Origin: Aequorivita sinensis
Lineage (GTDB): Bacteria; Bacteroidota; Bacteroidia; Flavobacteriales; Flavobacteriaceae
Length of the DNA: 64,000 nt
Assembly (NCBI RefSeq): GCF_006346335.1
Contig: NZ_VDMC01000007.1
Coordinates: 62,001 to 126,000 of the forward strand
Reading direction: 5' to 3'
The notes under the pieces were generated by a model, which saw only the letters and a list, made by a program, of their open reading frames with translations, ran no database searches and had not been told where the DNA came from. Shown one piece after another: positions 61,273-64,000 of this stretch. The first letter of the stretch is position 1. Each line of letters starts with the position of its first letter. The position numbers and the translations under genes were made by a program.

Positions 61273-62462
61273 TAATCCTTGTATTTCTCTAAAGCAATTT
61301 TTAGAATTTCCACTGCTCTAATTAAGCTTTCTTTATTTAGCACATAAGCGATACGCACTTGATTTAATCCTACGCCCTGTGTAGAGTAAAAACCAGCGGC
61401 AGGAGCAACCATGATGGTTTCACCGTTATCGTCAAATTCTTCAAGCAACCATTGTGCAAAAGCGTCACTGTTTTTTACAGGTAATTGCACGATACAATAA
61501 AAAGCACCTTTTGGTTCACCTACAGTCACCCCAGGAATAGCTTTTAAAGCATTAACTAAAGTATTACGTCTGTCTTGATATTCCGTAATTACATTGTCAA
61601 AATAGCTCTGTGGCGTTTCTAGAGCTGCCTCACTAGCAATTTGAGCAAAGGTAGGAGGACTCAATCTAGCTTGAGCAAACTTTAGTGCTGTAGCAATAAC
61701 TTCTTTGTTTCTTGAAACCATACAGCCAATACGAGCACCGCACATGCTGTATCTTTTTGAAACCGAATCAATAATAATTCCGTGTTGTGCTAAGCTTTCC
61801 TCTTCTAGAATTGAATAGTGCTTAGATCCATCGTATGTAAATTCTCTATAAACTTCATCTGCCACTAAAAATAAATCGTGTTTTTTTACGATTTCTGCTA
61901 ACGTTTGAATTTCTTCTTTTGAATAAAGATATCCAGTTGGGTTTCCTGGATTACAGATAAGAATAGCTTTTGTTTTTGGAGTAATTAGCTTTTCAAATTC
62001 TGAAATTGGAGGCAAGGCAAAGTTGTCTTCGATTTTTGAAATTACAGGAACAATTGAAATACCAGATGCAGTTGCAAAACCATTGTAATTTGCATAAAAT
62101 GGTTCAGGAATAATTATTTCGTCTCCAACATCTGCAATGCTACCCATTGCGAAAAGCAAAGCTTCACTACCTCCTGTAGTTACAATTATATCATTAGCTT
62201 CAGCTGGAATGTTGTTTCTGTGATAGTATGCAGAAATCTTTTTGCGATACTCCTCCGATCCTTCAGAGCGAGTGTAAGCAAGAATTTCTAGATTGTGTTC
62301 GGAAACTGCTTTCATAGCTATTTCCGGCGACTTTATGTCAGGTTGACCGATGTTTAAGTGGTAAACAGTTTTATTAGCTTTATAAGCTTTTTCGGCGAAA
62401 GGAACTAGTTTGCGGATTGGAGATTCCGGCATGTTTTTCCCTTTTGTTGATACTGATGGCAT
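61272..62462 (-). CDS. PLP-dependent class I aminotransferase
   Basis: A 396-residue fold-type I aminotransferase. Parts: YHLNIGQPDIKSPE; GSEALLFAMGSI; NPGNPTGYLYSKEEI; the SVSKRYSMCGARIGCM segment with the PLP Lys (SKRYSM) and phosphate-binding Arg; and NQVRIAYVLNKESL with the substrate-carboxylate Arg. This is the aspartate/aromatic aminotransferase group; exact amino-donor specificity cannot be read. One base overlap with murB downstream. Confidence 0.9.
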   Translation of the reverse strand: MPSVSTKGKNMPESPIRKLVPFAEKAYKANKTVYHLNIGQPDIKSPEIAMKAVSEHNLEILAYTRSEGSEEYRKKISAYYHRNNIPAEANDIIVTTGGSEALLFAMGSIADVGDEIIIPEPFYANYNGFATASGISIVPVISKIEDNFALPPISEFEKLITPKTKAILICNPGNPTGYLYSKEEIQTLAEIVKKHDLFLVADEVYREFTYDGSKHYSILEEESLAQHGIIIDSVSKRYSMCGARIGCMVSRNKEVIATALKFAQARLSPPTFAQIASEAALETPQSYFDNVITEYQDRRNTLVNALKAIPGVTVGEPKGAFYCIVQLPVKNSDAFAQWLLEEFDDNGETIMVAPAAGFYSTQGVGLNQVRIAYVLNKESLIRAVEILKIALEKYKD

Positions 62463-62577
62463 AATAAAATTTTTAGCAGCAAAGTTGCAAAATATATTTT
62501 ATAAAACTAATCTGAGACGATTAACATTCGCCTTTTTTTTATATCTTCAAGTGATATTCATTAATACCCTTATCAAT

Positions 62578-63903
62578 TTGTATAAGCCATTGTTTATAAT
62601 TTTGATGCTGTGCTCTTCTTCATTGATGGCGCAGGCGGGATTTATTTTGGAAAACAAGGCTAAAAAAAACCGAATTCCATTTAAAATAGTAAATAACCTA
62701 GCAGTAATCGAAATCGAAATTAATGGTACGTCATTGTCTTTCATTCTCGATACTGGTGTAAAATCTACAATCCTTTTTAGTTTAGAAGCTGCAGATAGTG
62801 TTCAGTTGAAAAACACATCACCAGTTCAGTTACAAGGTCTAGGGGCAGGGGGAATGGTTGAAGCATTAAAGAGCTTAAACAATCATATAAAAGTAGGAGA
62901 AGCTGTTGATAAAAGCCATGCGCTTTACGTGATATTCGATAGTTCTCTAAATTTCTCTCCTAGAATGGGAGTGCCCATTCACGGTATATTGGGAAATGAA
63001 TTTTTTAAAAATTTCGTAGTAAAAATTAACTATGCATCCGAGGTAATAACCATCTACGATCCTCAAAAACATACTTTTAAAAAGTGCAAAAAGTGTGAAG
63101 ATCTTAAGCTCAATTTTGTAAATGGCAAGCCATATATCAACCTACAAGTAGCTTCAGAAACTATACAAGAAGAAGTAACCTTATTGATAGACTCTGGTTC
63201 TAGTGATGTTTTGTGGTTGTTTGACGAGTTGGGATTTATAAATGAAAATCCTAAAAACTATTTTAATGATTTTTTAGGTCTGGGCTTAAGTGGAAATATT
63301 TTTGGTAAGCGTGCGCAGGTACCAAAATTAATATTGGGTGATTACTTATTAAAAGATGTGAATACCTCGTTTCCTGAAGAAGTTGCTGTTTTAAAAGCTC
63401 GCTTCTACGAAGATCGAGACGGAACTATAGGAGGTGGGTTTTTGAGTAGGTTTACAGTAACTTTCGATTATGGCGGTAGCCTTGTTCGTTTTAAGAAAAA
63501 CCGAAACTTCAAGAAACCTTTTCATTATAATATGAGTGGATTGACTTTAGAGCACGGAGGAATGGAGTTAGTGAAAGAGGAACGCCAAGCCGCTATAAAC
63601 ACAAATAGTGATAGTAGGAGTGAGGCCTTAACTAGAAATAGTATTTTTATAACCACCGAGTTTAATTTTACACTTGTACCAATTTATATAGTTGTGGATG
63701 TAAGAGAAGGTTCGCCTGCTGCCTTAGCCGGAATAGTCGAAAATGATGAGATAGTTAACGTTAATGGCAAGCCAGCGTATAGATATAAATTATACCAATT
63801 AATCTCTTTGTTTTCTAGTGAAGAAGACAAGCGAATTTCTTTGGATATAAAAAGAGATGGTGAAATTCAAAAAGTAGCTTTCAATCTCAAAAGTTTATTC
63901 TAA
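62578..63903 (+). CDS. Retropepsin-like aspartyl protease with PDZ domain
   Basis: An exported protein of about 441 residues. A signal peptide (LYKPLFIILMLCSSSLMAQA) precedes two retropepsin-like aspartyl repeats: the first has FILDTGVKSTILF (DTG), the second TLLIDSGSSDVLW (DSG), so an active site could form within one chain. A C-terminal PDZ domain (about the last 85 residues) includes VREGSPAALAGIVENDEIVNVNGKP. The start is uncertain: TTG at 62578 gives the best signal peptide; GTG at 62551 and ATG at 62605 are alternatives. It is divergent from the aminotransferase gene. Substrates unknown. Confidence 0.83.
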   Translation: MYKPLFIILMLCSSSLMAQAGFILENKAKKNRIPFKIVNNLAVIEIEINGTSLSFILDTGVKSTILFSLEAADSVQLKNTSPVQLQGLGAGGMVEALKSLNNHIKVGEAVDKSHALYVIFDSSLNFSPRMGVPIHGILGNEFFKNFVVKINYASEVITIYDPQKHTFKKCKKCEDLKLNFVNGKPYINLQVASETIQEEVTLLIDSGSSDVLWLFDELGFINENPKNYFNDFLGLGLSGNIFGKRAQVPKLILGDYLLKDVNTSFPEEVAVLKARFYEDRDGTIGGGFLSRFTVTFDYGGSLVRFKKNRNFKKPFHYNMSGLTLEHGGMELVKEERQAAINTNSDSRSEALTRNSIFITTEFNFTLVPIYIVVDVREGSPAALAGIVENDEIVNVNGKPAYRYKLYQLISLFSSEEDKRISLDIKRDGEIQKVAFNLKSLF

Positions 63904-63907
63904 AAAA

Positions 63908-63941
63908 AATCCGGCTGAAGAATTTATTTTCCAGCCGGATT
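63908..63941. terminator. Terminator after the aspartyl protease gene
   Basis: Stem 63908-63917 with 63932-63941 (AATCCGGCTG/CAGCCGGATT) has a 14-nt loop. A T-run follows at 63945-63950 and an A-run precedes at 63902-63909, so it can serve both strands. Confidence 0.85.
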
Positions 63942-63964
63942 ATACTTTTTTCAAGTATGTTTAT

Positions 63965-64000
63965 TTAACTTTTTTCAAGTACACTTGCCGATTCTGGTTT
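63965..64000 (-). CDS. Partial: C-terminal end of a minus-strand gene running off the window
   Basis: An open frame on the minus strand ends at TAA (63965-63967) with the last residues KPESASVLEKS. The terminator at 63908-63941 lies just beyond it in the right direction. Only 11 codons are inside the window, so the family cannot be named. Confidence 0.4.
   Translation of the reverse strand, partial: KPESASVLEKS

Overview
The window looks like a core-genome segment from a marine-type member of the Flavobacteriaceae (Bacteroidota). The DNA is AT-rich, and Shine-Dalgarno sequences are essentially absent. Several genes carry the Bacteroidota -7 promoter motif TAnnTTTG just upstream. Two secreted proteins end in type IX secretion (T9SS) type A sorting domains, and a T9SS plug-domain protein is encoded. 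There is also a complete sodium-pumping NADH:quinone reductase (NQR) operon. I see no rRNA, tRNA, CRISPR array, phage or insertion sequence.

Layout. 0-7 kb: an envelope thiol/redox group with two Omp28-like thioredoxin-fold proteins, a TlpA-like thioredoxin, a predicted outer-membrane barrel and a T9SS cargo protein. 7-16 kb: proline catabolism (pruA), an NRDE/TANGO2-like protein, apaG, DUF3667, the T9SS plug protein, a lipocalin-like protein, a DIP1984 protein, an M23 peptidase and an FAD monooxygenase with an N-terminal DnaJ-type zinc finger. 16-24 kb: nqrABCDEF, a small conserved protein and the flavin transferase apbE, which would load FMN onto NqrB and NqrC. 24-35 kb: housekeeping and peptidase genes (methyltransferase, map, HAD phosphatase, thioredoxin-like lipoprotein, gpmI, M15 peptidase, GNAT, pepE, M1 peptidase, tatA, PAP2). 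35-43 kb: a minus-strand kynurenine catabolic cluster (kynU, kmo, 2-aminomuconate deaminase, aminomuconate-semialdehyde dehydrogenase, an unusual SDR, ACMSD). 3-hydroxyanthranilate dioxygenase is missing from it. 43.8-51 kb: a tight three-gene unit of an HD hydrolase fused to a Pycsar-type transmembrane effector domain, a large GAF protein, and a lipoprotein joining a metallophosphoesterase, a kinase-like segment and an outer-membrane barrel. 51-64 kb: small stress-type membrane proteins, methyltransferase, msrA, a DUF164 coiled-coil protein without its zinc cysteines, Nif3, lpxK, gap, an ECF sigma factor with a glycosyltransferase, a fasciclin lipoprotein, murB, an aminotransferase and an aspartyl protease with a PDZ domain.

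The best candidate for something under-described is the 43.8-51 kb unit. It pairs a membrane effector module known from cyclic-nucleotide antiphage signalling with a nucleotide-hydrolase fold and a GAF sensor, but with no cyclase nearby, so it may be an endogenous nucleotide-signalling module. Other points worth attention are the zinc-finger/monooxygenase fusion, an SDR lacking the YxxxK catalytic pair, an altered FMN-attachment motif in NqrB (SGET), paired inverted repeats around the kynurenine genes, and a GC-rich spacer near 13.2 kb. All functions are inferred from reading motifs and overall resemblance; no database search was run.
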